A stretch of DNA of 64,000 nucleotides. It comes from Orientallactaga sibirica (taxonomy: Eukaryota; Chordata; Mammalia; Rodentia; Dipodidae). A model generated the notes under the pieces. It was given only the letters and a program-made list of their open reading frames with translations, was not told where the DNA came from and made no database searches. Within the stretch, counting starts at the first letter, position 1, and each line of letters begins with the position of its first letter. The stretch lies in the NCBI GenBank assembly GCA_036365145.1, contig JAEOAD010000018.1, forward strand, positions 5,784,001 through 5,848,000, read 5' to 3'. Below, in pieces: positions 1 through 11,488 of this stretch. Both the position numbers and the translations under genes were made by a program.

Positions 1-30
1 AAATTGCACAAGATATTAAATAATTTTCTT

Positions 31-261
31 TTAAAAATATTTTATTTTATTTACTTGAGAGAGAGAAAGAGGGAGAGGGAAAAGGAGAGGGACACACAGA
101 GAGAGAGAGAATGGGTACACCAGGGCCTCCAGCCATTGCAGATGAACTCCAGATGCATACACCCCCTTGTGCATCTGGCTTATATGGGTCCTGGAGAGTC
201 AAACCAGGATCCCTTGGCTTTGCAGGCAAACGCCTTAACCACTAAGCCATCTCTCCAGCCC
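31..261 (-). mobile_element. DIP-like tRNA SINE
   Basis: Near full-length element read on the minus strand. The T-rich tail and GA run are at the left, and the tRNA-like head, ending in the complement of GGGCTGGAGAGATGGCTTAGTGG, is at the right. The B-box region is slightly mutated. The 91-aa plus-strand frame across it is a SINE shadow. Confidence 0.85.
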
Positions 262-468
262 ATTACACATTTTTTATAAATTAGGTTTTGCGTCAGATGG
301 TTTCTCCCTGGCATGGGCACTGAGCATTTTAAGACACCAGGTCAGTATGACCAGGGGTAAGGGTATTCAATGCCTTTTCACTTTGTGAAATTTTCTCTTT
401 ATGATGCATTTATCTGGATATAACCCAGCTATAAGCCAAAGTCTTCTGTGTATACACATGGTGCACTT

Positions 469-475
469 AAAAAAT

Positions 476-506
<31 letters not shown>

Positions 507-690
507 TTTGCATGCAGAGAGAAAGAGAGAGAGAGAATGGGCATGCTAAGGCCTCTATCCAATGCAAATGAACTCCAGATGTATGCACCATTTGTGCATC
601 TGGCTTTATGTGGGTACTGGGGAATCGAACCCAGGTCATTAGGCTTTGCAGGCAAGTGCCTTATCCACTGAGCATGCATCTCTCCAGCTC
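469..690 (-). mobile_element. DIP-like tRNA SINE with TSD
   Basis: Complete minus-strand copy with a (TTTA)n tail. It is flanked by a 14-bp imperfect target duplication, CACATGGTGCACTT (455-468) and CACATAGTGTGCTT (691-704). The two mismatches suggest an older insertion. Confidence 0.88.
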
Positions 691-1086
691 CACATAGTGT
701 GCTTTTATTGCTTAGCCTTAAAGGAAGGGCATTCTGACACCTGCCATGACATTGTTCTGAAAGGAATTTGGTGGTCACATTCTGGAGAATTCCATGAAAA
801 GAGGGCCCTAGAGCCATCAATCCCATAAAGACCGGAAGGGAATGCTGGATGCCAGGCACTGCAGAGGGGATGAGGTAGCGTTTTATGGGGGTGAGATTAC
901 AATTAAGGATGCTGGAATTTAATGAAGATAGACTGTGGTGATGGTTATCCAATAAGGAGGATCTGCTTGATGCCACCTTCCAGATGTTTCTTCAGCTCTT
1001 CAAAATCCTTGGCCAGCATGGGCATTTCCTTGGGGAATAGGCACTACTTTCTTTTGCAAGACACTGTAACCTGAAGGCCACAGAGA

Positions 1087-1260
1087 TTAAAAAAGGCTAC
1101 AGAGAAAGAAGGCATGAGGAGGGGAGGAGGGGAAGACAAGGGGAAGGAATGAAGTTACAGGCCACAGGGAGAGGAAGTTGCCGCAGAGAGGGGAGGAGGA
1201 TATGGGGAAGACAGGTGGGCAGGAAATGGAGAGTAGGAGGGAGACTAGTTGGGCCACTGA
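1087..1260. repeat. Purine-rich tract (GGA/GAA-rich)
   Basis: The plus strand is dominated by A and G in GAGG, GGAA and GGGAGG runs, with few pyrimidines. It is irregular rather than a clean microsatellite. Confidence 0.6.
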
Positions 1261-3005
1261 CAGCTGGATGGCAGAAGCAGGATCAGAGCTGGTGGTCAAG
1301 GGACCAGGGTCTGAAAGCTTGGCTGTGAGGAGCTGAGTGATGGGGCACCTGAGGTGTGGAGAGCAGGGCTGGGTCTTAGTTTCCTTCTCAGCTGGACATT
1401 CTAGTGCATCCCTTTGTGCCAGTTGGAATGAGCCTGTCTGGAGCAGGGAGGAGGCAGTGGGGTGACAGGGAGCCCGAGAGCACTAGCACCTCATGGAGAG
1501 TGTTTCCAGAGAGGGCAGCCCTTACCCCATGCAGTCTGGGGGAAGCAGGTATGGGCCAATGGCCCGAGCATTCGATAAAAGGAGGGGGCACCAGGGCCCA
1601 TGACTGCCTGAGTCTCTATGGCAAAGCCAGGGCAATGTGGGGCTTTGAAGGTTCCTTGGCTTCTGAGGAGGTGCTGGCCTTGTGTCCGACCTCCTCCCTG
1701 GAGGACACCACATGGCCTTCTTCCTATCCCTCACACAGAAATCCCTCCTACTCATAGGTCCTTTGGGCTCCTATCATAAGCTCTCCCTTCCTCGTCTTCC
1801 CCTGGAGCCCCTAGGCCTGATTCTTCCCATTCCCTCCCTTGCCAGCTGCCCCTTGGGGAGACCGCTCTGAGGAGTCCGTTCAGGCACACTCAGGGGGCTT
1901 GGGGTTCAGAGAAGTGCAGAGTCCCTGAGCATGGCTGGCAGAGCTTCTCTGGGCTTCTGCGGGGCTCAGACACTGTGGCTTCCTACTCTGGTTCTGACCA
2001 GATGCTAAGACAAACAGTGAGGCCAGTGCAGTCTCTGACCACTCCTGCTGACTGAGCCAGAGATCACCTTAGGTCTCCATCAGGAGGGTGTCTCCAGGGT
2101 ATGGGATCTCTTTTCCAATACCTGGAATGTTGTGGGGGTAGGGATAAAGAACCCTTCCCTGGCCCGCTTGATAGTTCCACAGGTCCTGTTTGGCTCTAGG
2201 CACAGAGGGGCCTGGTCACTGGTCACTGGTCAGTGGGCAATAGATGGGCCCTCATGACCTGGCCTTTTTCTACCTCATACCCAGCTGGCCAGGGAGGATG
2301 TAGCCCACAGAAGCAGTGACCTGAGTGTGGCCTAATGTTGGTGTCTGCAGGGCCCCTTCAGATCTATCAGCTACTGCTGCTTTGGGGCTCTGTTCCTGGC
2401 TGCCTGGGCAGGGGTGCATATTTTGTGGTATCTCTGCTTTCTCTGCCTACCCACTAATTTGACTTCAGTCTCCCCTTTGGAGTTGGTTTCTTGGTAATGT
2501 CTTTATGACCAGAGAGTCTTCCAAGCTTTGCTTCAAAATGCCCTCCATACTAGCAGAAAGCCTGCCATGCCCTTCCTCACAAGTCTGGCCTCCTTGCTGA
2601 AGACTGTGCTGTGGGTGGGCATCCCTCCCTCAAGGCTCTCAAAATCACACATGCTGGCAGAGAGGATGAGGACTGCCTTGAGGACTGAGAGGCTGCTGTG
2701 CGTGCTGGGGGACTTGAGCATCCACATTATTGGGTCTAAGCTGTCAACAGAGAGCAGACTATAACAGTTGGTCCCAGGGCTGAGATTGTGTTCCAGGTAA
2801 AGCCCTTCCTTGGGTTACTACAGGGCCAGGGAACAGGAGACATCCTGGCTGGTTGGGAGGCACCTGACCCTGGAGAAGCCCAAGGGGTACTCAGAATGCT
2901 GGCCTGCAGGGCAGGGTGAGTCAGCCCAGGGATGCCATAAGCCCCCCCTCCCCCACCTGAGGACCTAAAGGGGCCTCACTGGGACCTCTGTGTCCTGTAC
3001 TTGAG

Positions 3006-3023
3006 TGTGTGTGTGTGTGTGTG
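3006..3023. repeat. (TG)n microsatellite, short
   Basis: About nine TG dinucleotides followed by a short G run. The Cys-Val-rich frame starting here is a repeat artefact. Confidence 0.8.
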
Positions 3024-3210
3024 GGGGGTGTTGCTACTTCCTAAGAGTCAAGGAGAAGAGAAGATGGCCTCAGAGCACCCAAAGTCTGGGGCCTAGTTCC
3101 CCCAGGCCCTCAGACTACCTCCCACAATATACAATATATTGTTTTTCTTGTCACTGTGACCAAATACCTGACCAAAAAAAAAAAAAAAAAAGCAACTTAA
3201 GGGAGTAAGG

Positions 3211-3413
3211 ATTTCTTTTTATTTGTTTGTAAGGAGAGAGAAAGAGAAAGGGTGGGGGGATAATGGGCATGCCAGGGCCTCCAGTCATTGCAAATGAATT
3301 CCAGATGCATGCACCACTTTGTGCATCTGGCTTTACATGGGTACTGGGGAATCAAACCAGGGTTGTTAGGCATTGCAGGCAAGCACCTTAACTGCTAGGC
3401 ATCTCTCCAGACC
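3211..3413 (-). mobile_element. DIP-like tRNA SINE inside LTR
   Basis: Minus-strand copy with a GTTTGTAAGGAGAGAG tail junction and a head ending ATCTCTCCAGACC. It is the first of two insertions that break the LTR. Confidence 0.85.
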
Positions 3414-3423
3414 TTCTTTTTCT

Positions 3424-3635
3424 TTTTTTAAATGTTTATTTATTTATAAAGGAGGGAGAGAGAGAGAGAGAGTGAACGAGTGTGCATGAGTACATCAGGG
3501 CCTCCTACTACTGCAAAAGAACTCGACACATGTGCCACTTTGTGCATCTGGTTTTAGATGGGTACTGGGGAATTGAACCCAGGCCATCAGGTTTTGCAAG
3601 CAAGCACTTTAACCACTGAACCATCTCTTCAGCCC
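3424..3635 (-). mobile_element. DIP-like tRNA SINE inside LTR
   Basis: Second minus-strand copy, placed directly after the preceding one. It is more diverged, with AACTCGACACATG in place of the usual AACTCCAGATGCATG. LTR sequence resumes at 3636. Confidence 0.83.
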
Positions 3636-3927
3636 AAGAGTGAGGATTTATTTTGGCTCACAGTTTGAGAGGATACAGTATGTTATGGGTAGAAGGCATG
3701 ATGGGGTTCATGGCTGTGTGAGCATGTGGTGAAACTCCTCACATCTTAGCAGACCAAGAAGCAGAGCCCATTGGAACTGGAGTTGGCTACAACCCATAAA
3801 CAACCCATTTTCCACAGTGAAGTCCTATCTTCTTAGGGATCCCCAACCTCCTCAACAGCACCGCTAGGTAGGGACAAGTATTTAAACACATGGGTCTATG
3901 GGAAACATTTCACATTCAAACTCTAAT

Positions 3928-5598
3928 GTATATCTAGCCCTGCCTGCAGGGGCTCAGGAACCCTTGTTAGAGGGGTGTCTCCTGGGGAAGGAGTGGCAGG
4001 GGAGGTAGGGTGGGAGTGAAGGAAGGGTCTCCATATGAGTTGGGCCCTTTGGGGTTATTCCTTTAGGGTCATGTGCTTTGGCCAGAAGTCTAGGGACCCT
4101 TGGGAGGGTCAAGGTGAGACTGGGTCCTTATAGGGAGCCTCTGTCCTATGAGCACAGCTGTGGTGTTGCCATGTGCACTTCCTGCTGGATGCTGCCCCTG
4201 CCTTCTAACCCCTCCTGGGCATGGCAGTACTGTGGAACCCCTTCCCCAGGAAGGACAGGTAACCTGCATTTGCTGCCACAGTGCCCTACACGAGGTCTCC
4301 TTGCTCGGCCTGGCCTCACATTTCAGCTACAAGAAGAGGAGGGGCAGGCTGATGACTCGGACCGGTGGCCCGAAATAATTCACTTTCTCTCCCCCAGTGT
4401 CAAAGCCAGTCAATTTTTCAAACCACATTTGCTCGCTTATTGTTTATTTTCGGGCAGCAGCAGCAATTTTCGAGGCGGCTGCCACTGCCCACCACAGCTA
4501 TCTTGCAGGTCACCTGTCATTCCAGAAGGTCAGCAGCTCATTCAGAGTTCCATCACTCTTCCCATAAGCAGGCAAATACCATTTCATCTCCGCAGTCTTC
4601 ACGTGGGTCAGAGACCCCCCTGTCCTCTCCGTCCCAGCCTGGGATTGACAGTGTTGGGTGGAGGCCCTGATACACAGCTGCCTAAACAGGCTTCCATTCC
4701 CCCTTTCTGAGAGGCGGGGTTTGAGACTAAGCCCCAGCCACCCTCCTGTCCCAGCCTCTTAGGGTGGAATTATACAATTATGATGGCTGCTCCCGGTTCA
4801 GCTACCATGGCCAGGACACAAACCTCTACCTGAGGCAGGGCTGGCTCTGGGGTGGGGCCACAGATTCCTCTCAACCTGAGGCCACACTCTCCCCCCGGTC
4901 ATCCCAGCCTCTCATGCCCCTGTCCTCCTCTCAGTCATTTCTCTACATAGGGCATTTTGGGCAGATGGCTTTGAACCAGATGCAACCAGAGCCCAGAGAC
5001 CCGAAAAGACAGGTGTCTGCATTTGGGGAGCCCACAGGCCAGGATGGTGGGAGTACAAGGGAGGGAAGACAGTGAATGCCATTGTCACAGCAGTGTGGGG
5101 GCTCAAGGCAGCCTGGGGGCTTGGCTGAGTAGGGAGAAAGGCAGGAGGAAGCTGGGCTGTGGAGTGCTTTCCAGATACACTGACTGTCCAGCATATGTAT
5201 GTGCGGACACCCTCTTGGGCTGGCATGGCGAGAGGAGGGGTCTGGGCTCCTGTGACTCACTGTCTGGGTTCTCATTTTAAGGCCAAGTGTCCCCAGAATG
5301 CAGACTACAGGAAAGTGCAGATTTCTCCCAAATGGGAGAAGGGTTACCCAGTAGGCCACAGAATTGCTAAGAACTGGCAGACCCTCACTGTGCCCTGCCC
5401 ATCTGTCCCTGCACCCTGACATGGGGGCAGGCAGGGTCTCTGGCTTCCTTATGCAGTTTAACCCACCCCCACCTACACTCTAGAGGCCGGTGCAGGGGCT
5501 GATGGGAAAGGGTCTTGGGTACCACTGATGGCCCAGACCCAGAGAGCAGCTAGCTGGCTGAACACCTGGGGTTCTCTTGCCCAGCTGGTCTTGAATTT
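3928..5598. other. Single-copy DNA without recognised gene
   Basis: No repeats recognised. The longest frame (210 codons, 4078-4710, plus) is Pro/Ser-rich, crosses a candidate conserved block and has overlapping frames of similar length, so it is not called as a gene. Confidence 0.55.
4365..4560. promoter_or_regulatory. Weak candidate conserved noncoding block
   Basis: Contains GCTCGCTTATTGTTTATTTTCG, a FOX-like TGTTTATTT core, beside a CpG-bearing GCAGCAGCAGCAATTTTCGAGG stretch. The texture is unlike the C/T-rich flanks. Conservation cannot be tested here. Confidence 0.3.
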
Positions 5599-5766
5599 TA
5601 AAAGATTTTTAAAAACATATTTTATTTATTTATTTGAGAGAGAGAGAGGGAGAATGGACACGCCAGGGACTCTAGCCACTGCAAACAAACTCCAGATGCA
5701 TGTGCCACCTTGTGTATCTGGCTTATGTGGAATTGAACCTTGGGTCTTTAGGCTTCACAGGAAAGC
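5599..5766 (-). mobile_element. DIP-like tRNA SINE, head truncated
   Basis: Tail, CT-rich region and body are present up to GGCTTCACAGGAAAGC, where the next SINE begins. The 5' tRNA head is missing, so the adjacent insertion probably interrupted or replaced it. Confidence 0.8.
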
Positions 5767-5965
5767 AAAAATTTATTAATTTATTTACTTGAGAGAGACA
5801 GACAGACAGAGAAAGTAAGAGAATGGGTGTGCCAGGGCTTTCAGCCACTGCAAATAAATTCCAGACACATGTGCCACCTTGTGCATCTGGCTTATGTGAG
5901 TCCTGAGGAATCAAACCTGTGTCCTATGGCTTTGCAGGCAAATGCCTTAACCACTAAGCCATCCA
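5767..5965 (-). mobile_element. DIP-like tRNA SINE
   Basis: Minus-strand copy with a (GACA)n-interrupted GA run. Its head ends at CCACTAAGCCATC and lacks the usual TCTCCAGCCC terminus. Confidence 0.82.
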
Positions 5966-5975
5966 GTCCTGATTA

Positions 5976-6230
5976 TTAAAAAAATTTTATTTTTATTTAT
6001 TTATTTGAGAAAGAGAAAGAGGCAGAGAGAGGGAAAGAGAAAAGGAGAGAGAGGGAGAGAGAGGGGGAGAGAGAGAATGGGCATGCCAGGGCATCCAGCC
6101 ATTGCAAATGAACTCCAGATGCATGTGCCACCTTGTGCATGTGGCTTACGTGGGGCTTGGGGAATTGAACCTGGGTCCTTTGTCCTTGCAGGCAAGCACC
6201 TTTACCACTAAGCCATCTCTGTAGCCCCTG
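5976..6230 (-). mobile_element. DIP-like tRNA SINE with perfect 10-bp TSD
   Basis: Minus-strand copy flanked by the perfect direct repeat GTCCTGATTA (5966-5975 and 6231-6240). This marks one target-primed insertion to the right of the preceding SINE. It carries a long purine-rich GA tract at 6007-6076. Confidence 0.93.
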
Positions 6231-6240
6231 GTCCTGATTA

Positions 6241-7530
6241 GAGGTATTGGGGGCACTTTGAAGGTCTCCCCTCCTTTACCCAGATAGTGGGCCTAAGACC
6301 AAGGTGAGGCCCCAGTCCTTGAGCCCGAGTTTGTGCCTGTCCTACCTAGAGGACCTAGAGCAGTGTGAGCCTTTGACACAGATGGGAAGTTGCAATTAAG
6401 TTGGGAAATGGCACCCAGTGGACAGGGTAGCAGGCCTCAGAAGGGGACTTGGGCCTACCATGGCCATAGCAGCCCAGAACATGCCCCTTGCTTGTACTGC
6501 TGGGCCCGAGGTGCAGTTTCATACACACCATGCCAGCAAAGGCACTGATAGGTTTATTTCCAGATCATATTGGGTGGTGTATGGCCCCCAAAATGGAAGG
6601 AGAATAATGTCTGCTTGATCTTGGCCTGGCTGTCTATGAACAGGGTGTCTTGATTCCTTGTGGAATGGCCAACTCCAGGGCCACCTCTGTGTGTGCTCCT
6701 GGGAGGTGGAGCACATGGCTCCTGCCTACCCCAACAACGCTGGCCTTTGCTGGGGTTGTGTGCTCACCTTGCTCCCTCTGGGCCTGCCCAACCTCTGTGG
6801 GCACAAGGGCCTATCTGCCCCTTGCACAGTAGCCCAGATTATAGAGGACTCATCCAGCAGTCCCTGTGCTATGTAAAAAGCCTGCCTGCAGGACCAGCTC
6901 CCAGGGGAGGATAGAGGTGGCTATGGCCTGAGTGGGAACAGAGAACATGTACAATGGGACAGGGACCCAGTGCCCTTCACCCTTCAGGTCCCTTCTGGCC
7001 TTGAAAAGGCTGGGTGGGGAGGGGAGTATGCAGATGTTGTGTGAGATATCTGCATGTGTGTATGCGTGCATGATGTGTGTGTGTCACCATGATGTGTGCA
7101 ATGTCTGAGTGTATGTGTGTCTACATAGTGTGCCATGAGAGGCCAAGGGGGTTGGGCTGAAGCAGAGGTAGGGGAGGGGTCCTTATTGCCCTGGATGAAG
7201 GTAAAGGAATCCTTCTTTCAAACACAGAGCCATTTGCACGGTTCTTTCTCATTGAGAGCACACATGCTGACCAGGGGCCCAGTCCAGCCAGCCCAGTCAG
7301 ACACTCTCAGTTTGGACTGCCTGGGCCTAGGGTCATTCACATGGCTTCTCTGTCCACCTGCTGATCAGTGAAATGCTCAGGGGAGAGACCCAAGTACCAT
7401 GCCTCTCTCCACAGTGAACTCTTGGTTGACTGGTCCATCCCCATGGGATGGAGCTTTCAGAAGATTATAGTCTCTTGATGGTGCCTGGGGTGCAACAAGA
7501 CAGGAGGCCTGCATTGCCAAAGTTCTTGGT
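6241..7530. other. Single-copy DNA without recognised gene
   Basis: No transposon recognised. A TG-rich degenerate stretch lies at about 7033-7130. The reported frames overlap each other on both strands and look random. Confidence 0.55.
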
Positions 7531-7939
7531 TGCCCACCAGAACTATTGCTGAAGACTCCACATGCTTGGACTGAAGGTCAATAAGAAATCAAGCTGGAGT
7601 TAAACTGGGAAACCCCTCCCTGTTGACAATCTATCAGAAAGCTGGAAAGAGCTCTGCTGCATGCAGTCTTTTGAGAGAGAGAAGTCACCAACAGTGTTAA
7701 ACAGTGTTAAACCCTTATGGCTGGCCATCCAGGCCAAATGTGTCAACGGGTGCAATAGTGGCATGTCTGTTATGGGGGAAATCAACTGCTTTCTGATTGA
7801 ACTAGAGGCCCATTCCACAGGATGAAATACATACTGGTACTGAAAATCTAGTCAAAAGTCTATGGCTGAAGAGGTCATAAACCCTAAGGGGATGTACATA
7901 TATTATGGCCACCAAACTGTCCCCCCAAGCACTTTTTCT

Positions 7940-8093
7940 GTTTTTTTTTTTTTTTTGAGGTAGGGTGTCACTCTAGCTTAGGCTGACCTGGAATTCTCTA
8001 TGTAGTCTCAGGGTGGCCTTGAACTCATGGTGATCCTCCTACCCTTGCCTCCCAAGTGCTGGGATTAAAGGTGTGTGCCACCATGCCCAACTC
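7940..8093 (-). mobile_element. B1 SINE
   Basis: Poly(T) followed by GAGGTAGGGTGTCACTC, GGCTGACCTGGAATTC and CCAAGTGCTGGGATTAAAGG, the reverse complement of a 7SL-derived B1. It interrupts the L1-like element. Confidence 0.9.
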
Positions 8094-8106
8094 ATATGCA
8101 TTTATG

Positions 8107-8266
8107 GCTTTTTTTTGTTTGGTTTTTTCGAGGTAGGGTCTCACTCTGGCCCAGGCTGACCTGGAATTCACTATGTAGTCTCAGGGTGGCCTTGAACTCA
8201 CGGCAATCCTCATACCTCTGCCTCCCAAGTGCTGGGATTAAAGGTGTGTGTTACCACGCCCAGCTT
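8107..8266 (-). mobile_element. B1 SINE with perfect 10-bp TSD
   Basis: Second B1 in the same L1-like host. It is flanked by TGCATTTATG at 8097-8106 and 8267-8276. Confidence 0.93.
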
Positions 8267-8682
8267 TGCATTTATGTTTATGCCCATATATTAATACTAC
8301 TCTCATTTTTGGTTAGAGAAGCTTCTCTTTTCAGAGGAGAAATTCGCCATAGTACTGAGAAGAAGTTACAGTGGAGTGTTTAGCACATCTCTATCATACC
8401 CTCCAAGGCTCAGGGACCACTGTGGAAGAGGTGGCAGAGAGAATGCAAGAGTCAAAGGAAAGGTAGGACTGCTTATAATACTGACATCCAGACACAAAGT
8501 AGCCTTGATATTTATGACCTCACAGTGGTTGATACTATCTATACAAGATCTGCAGAATAGGAGGAAAAAATGATGGCATCGAAGTGGAAGAAAGACTACT
8601 TAGAAAGAAGAAGGGATTCAGCGGAGGGGGACTTTGGGAGGATGGTGAGAGGGAATTATGATCATGGTATATTGTGTCTATT

Positions 8683-8892
8683 ATGGCTCAGTGGTTAAGG
8701 TGTTTGTGTACAAAGCCCAAGGACCCAGGTTTGATTCCCCATTACCCATGTAAAACCAGAGGCACAAGGTGATGCACCCATCTGGAGTTCGTTTGCAGTG
8801 GCTAGAGGCCCTGATGTGCCCATCCTTTCTCTATCTGTCTCTTTCTCTGTATCTCATAAATAAATAAATAAAATATTTTAAAAGTAATTTAA
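8683..8892 (+). mobile_element. DIP-like tRNA SINE, plus strand
   Basis: Starts within the tRNA head (TGGCTCAGTGGTTAAGG), with B box GGTTTGATTCC and an (AAATA)n tail. The first 10-12 bases of the head are absent. Confidence 0.88.
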
Positions 8893-9114
8893 GGTCTGGA
8901 GAGATGACTTAGCAGTTAAGGAATTTGCCTGCAAAGCCAAAGGATCCCGGTTCGACTCTCCAGGACCCACATAAGCTGGATGCACAAGGGGGCCCATGCA
9001 TGTGGAGTTTGTTTGCAGTGGCTGGAGGCCCTGGTGCACCCATTCTCTCTCTCTCTCTCTCTCTAATATATAAATAAATAAATAAAATATATAAAAAATG
9101 TTTAAAAATAATTT
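8893..9114 (+). mobile_element. DIP-like tRNA SINE, plus strand
   Basis: Complete head (GGTCTGGAGAGATGACTTAG), B box GGTTCGACTCTCC, CT run and an AT-rich tail. It sits directly on the tail of the previous copy. Confidence 0.9.
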
Positions 9115-9157
9115 AAGCCTGGACTAGAGTGAGACCCTACCTCAAAAAAAAAATCAT
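9115..9157 (+). mobile_element. B1 SINE, 3' fragment only
   Basis: Only the last part of a B1 remains (GACTAGAGTGAGACCCTACCTC plus A-tail). A nearby AATTTA/CATTTA repeat suggests a severely 5'-truncated insertion. Confidence 0.7.
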
Positions 9158-9376
9158 TTAGGCTGGGCAGATGGCTCAGCAGTTAAATGCACTTGCTTGC
9201 AAAGTCTGACAGCCTGGGTTTGTTACCCCAACTCCAAGTAAAGCCAGATGCACAGAGTGGCATATGCAGGTGGAGTTTATTTACAGTGGCAGGAGGCCCT
9301 GGCACACCCATACTCGCTCTCTGTCTTTCTCTCACTCTCAAATAAAGAAATGAATAAATAATATTAAAAGAAAATA
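9158..9376 (+). mobile_element. DIP-like tRNA SINE, plus strand
   Basis: Diverged copy with head GGCTGGGCAGATGGCTCAGCAG. The B box has decayed to GGTTTGTTACC, and the tail is AAATAAAGAAATGAATAAATAA. Confidence 0.85.
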
Positions 9377-9810
9377 TAGGAGGCCTGGCTCTGTTGACCC
9401 TCCCACTATATCTGGGTGTGTTGTGTGGTGCAACTGACTCCTCTGCTGACCCCCAAGGTTCGCCCTTCTGCACTGGCCTGGGGGCTTTCCCTGTAGAGAC
9501 CAGTATGAGCCACTAGCCTCTTCCTCATAGATCTACCTCCTAATGGATTGAGGCTTTGGGGCCTCAGCATGTTTGAAAGAGCTGGAGGAGGGGCTGAGGG
9601 ACTCAGGGCTGGGTGGAGGCAGATGGCATTCAGCAAGTGTGGGGCCGAGACTATGTTGAGGCTTTTCAGAGAGAGAAGCCCACAGGGAGAAATTCTCTGC
9701 CCTAGGAGGAAAGGGGAGCTTTCCTGGTATGACTCAAAAGTTGTCCCCAGCCTTGTCCACATATACTACAAAGCAGCTCTAAAACCACCCACTTCTAAGC
9801 TCTGCACAAT
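9377..9810. other. Single-copy stretch, nothing recognised
   Basis: Spacer between two SINE insertions. The minus-strand frame at 9406-9762 overlaps a plus-strand frame and has no recognisable domain. Confidence 0.5.
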
Positions 9811-9825
9811 ACATATTAAGTTATC

Positions 9826-9962
9826 TTTTTTTTTTTTTCCCTGGTAGTCCGGACTGACCTGGAATTCACTATGTAGGCTCAGGGTGGCCTTAAACTCACT
9901 GTGATCCTCCTACCTCTGCTCCCAAGTGCTGGGATTAAAGGTGTGCGCCACCACACCTGGCT
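9826..9962 (-). mobile_element. B1 SINE with 15-bp TSD
   Basis: Minus-strand B1 flanked by ACATATTAAGTTATC (9811-9825) and ACATATTTAGTTATC (9963-9977), one mismatch. The 3' end just before the tail is partly degraded. Confidence 0.92.
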
Positions 9963-9977
9963 ACATATTTAGTTATC

Positions 9978-10146
9978 CACCCATCTACCTTATCCACTAG
10001 TCATCCATCCATCACCCATCCACACACCCACTCACCAATTTGTCCATCATCCATTCATCTATCTGCCCACCTACTCATTCACCTATCCATCCATCATCCA
10101 CCCACCCATCCACTCATCCATCCATCTATCCGTATGTCCACAAACA
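9978..10146. repeat. (ATCC)n imperfect microsatellite
   Basis: Runs of CATC, CCAT and CACC with many interruptions, about 170 bp long. It begins at the B1 target duplication. Confidence 0.85.
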
Positions 10147-10839
10147 TGAGTGGACAGGGGCCTTTCTGGTATGAATCAGGACACTAGTGAGGCCAAGCCA
10201 TGGAATCACATTAGAGATGCCCAAAGGTCTTATTCCAGTCTCAGCTGCCTCAGGGAACAGTGTGGCCTTGTCACCGGCATGTGTGAATCAGTGGCAATAT
10301 GGGTGCAACGTCAGATCAGAAGCATGGTTACACCTCACACTCCAGCTTACCAGGGCTCAGCTGGGGGCCTCCTGAAATCTGTTCCGAGACTTCCAGGAAA
10401 GAGCCTCACCCTCTCTGGTAAAGTGCCTACTACTCCCACCCCACCCTCTCTGCCTCACTCAAGACTGTTTTGCTGGTCTCCCACTTCTGTCTTCCTGCCT
10501 TCTGGGACAGATTACCACTGGGCAGAAATGGGGCCAAGTGAGGAGAAGCTATTCCCATACCCCCTTCTAAGATCCCATTGTGCAGGGATAAAGCCACCCC
10601 ACCCATCTTGGGGTTACCTGGAAGGGTCCATGCATTAGAAGGACACCCAACCCTGTGTCATGCCTGCATCTGCTCCTGCCCAGTGTCCGACTGGCTCAGC
10701 CCCAGTCTTGGGATTGTCTGATGTGGGTAGTGAAGGGCTTGAGGGCCAGGGAGGGATGGGGGCAGTAGGATGGTAGGAGAGGCAGCTGGCCCATGCACCC
10801 CTGTGCACACACACTGCAGAGAAGTGAAGGAAAGATAAC

Positions 10840-11140
10840 TGATGGGCCGTATTTTAAGGCATATTAACCCAATTACAAGTATATTTTTACAATCGTGGCT
10901 TGGGCATTCATCACACGGCGTTTATTAGCCCCCGGAGCTGGGCTGTGTCAAATGAAGGCTGTGAAACAGCGGCATTTCATTACGCTCTGCCCGCACCAGC
11001 GCTCCATCCCACGACTCCTAAACCGCATGATTTTATCAAAATCTTCGGAAATTGAAGCAATCACTAAAAGGTGTCGGGGAATTAAAATGTTCTGTCTCGG
11101 TGAAAGAGATACACTTCTTGTAACATATATCAGTGGCTCT
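10840..11140. promoter_or_regulatory. Candidate conserved noncoding element
   Basis: Balanced-composition, CpG-retaining sequence with features such as CATCACACGGCGTTTATTAG, GCGGCATTTCATTACGC and CCGCATGATTTTATC. It differs from the flanks and carries no repeat. An open frame crosses it (10895-11335), but it lacks a codon pattern I recognise. The texture is typical of developmental enhancers; this is inference. Confidence 0.5.
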
Positions 11141-11276
11141 TTTTTTTTTTTTAAGACACATTACTATGCAGAGAAAAGGCATCAAATGCAGGAGGGGGCT
11201 TTCCAGAAGGATCTGCGACAGCAATTCTTCATGCTTAAAAATTGTCTTCTGAGGGACGTGCTGCTGGTCAGGCACG

Positions 11277-11302
11277 CTCTCTCTCTCTCTCTTTCTCTCT
11301 CA
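11277..11302. repeat. (CT)n microsatellite
   Basis: CTCTCT run with one TTT interruption. Confidence 0.85.
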
Positions 11303-11442
11303 TTTTCTTTTTACCCTCATTGTTTTGGGAGGTGACACTGCCTCTGACAGTCTCTACTCTGGGGAAATGGAATCCAAGCAGCAAGGAGAGGGGTTCTAAC
11401 TCCAATCTATGCCCTATGGGCTATGAAGCTGTCTGGAAGGGT

Positions 11443-11484
<42 letters not shown>
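11443..11484. repeat. (TG)n microsatellite
   Basis: About 21 uninterrupted TG units. The Cys-Val-rich frames here come from the repeat. Confidence 0.95.

Positions 11485-11488
<4 letters not shown>

Larger units (their letters stand above)
705..3127. other. Single-copy DNA without recognised gene
   Basis: No SINE, L1 or LTR is recognised here. Open frames are short, overlap on both strands and show no family resemblance. Small local features are a purine-rich tract (1087-1260), a triple CTGGTCA near 2213-2233 and a (TG)n run at 3006-3023. It could be intronic or intergenic. Confidence 0.6.
3128..3927 (+). mobile_element. MaLR-like LTR fragment, split by two SINEs
   Basis: The left part (3128-3205) and right part (3636-3927) join into one LTR-like sequence. 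Recognisable blocks are TGTGACCAAATACCTGACC, a GGATTTATTTTGGCTCACAG block, and a terminal block ending CATTTCACATTCAAACTCTAAT. This order matches mammalian MST/MLT1/ORR-type MaLR LTRs. The A17 run at 3174-3191 lies inside it. The subfamily cannot be assigned by eye. Confidence 0.6.
7531..8682 (+). mobile_element. L1-like 3' terminal fragment, copy 1
   Basis: Matches 29594-30470 and 50316-51004 along its length. Shared landmarks are GGCATGTCTGTTATGGGGGAAA, CCATATATTAATRCTACTCT, GAGAAGCTTCTCTTTTCAG and CCTCCAAGGCTCAGGG. It is split by two B1 elements, and its 3' end is cut by a SINE at 8683, so the poly(A) end is missing. The other copies end in AATAAA-like poly(A), suggesting a non-LTR 3' end, probably L1. 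The exact family is uncertain. Confidence 0.6.

Noticed and set aside
4078..4710. 210-codon plus frame
   Set aside because: Overlapped by other frames of 76 and 101 codons, with no recognisable domain, biased C/T composition and no sign of exon borders.
10895..11335. 146-codon plus frame crossing a candidate conserved block
   Set aside because: The end is a CT-microsatellite peptide and the poly(T) at 11142 gives Phe runs. The block looks regulatory rather than coding.
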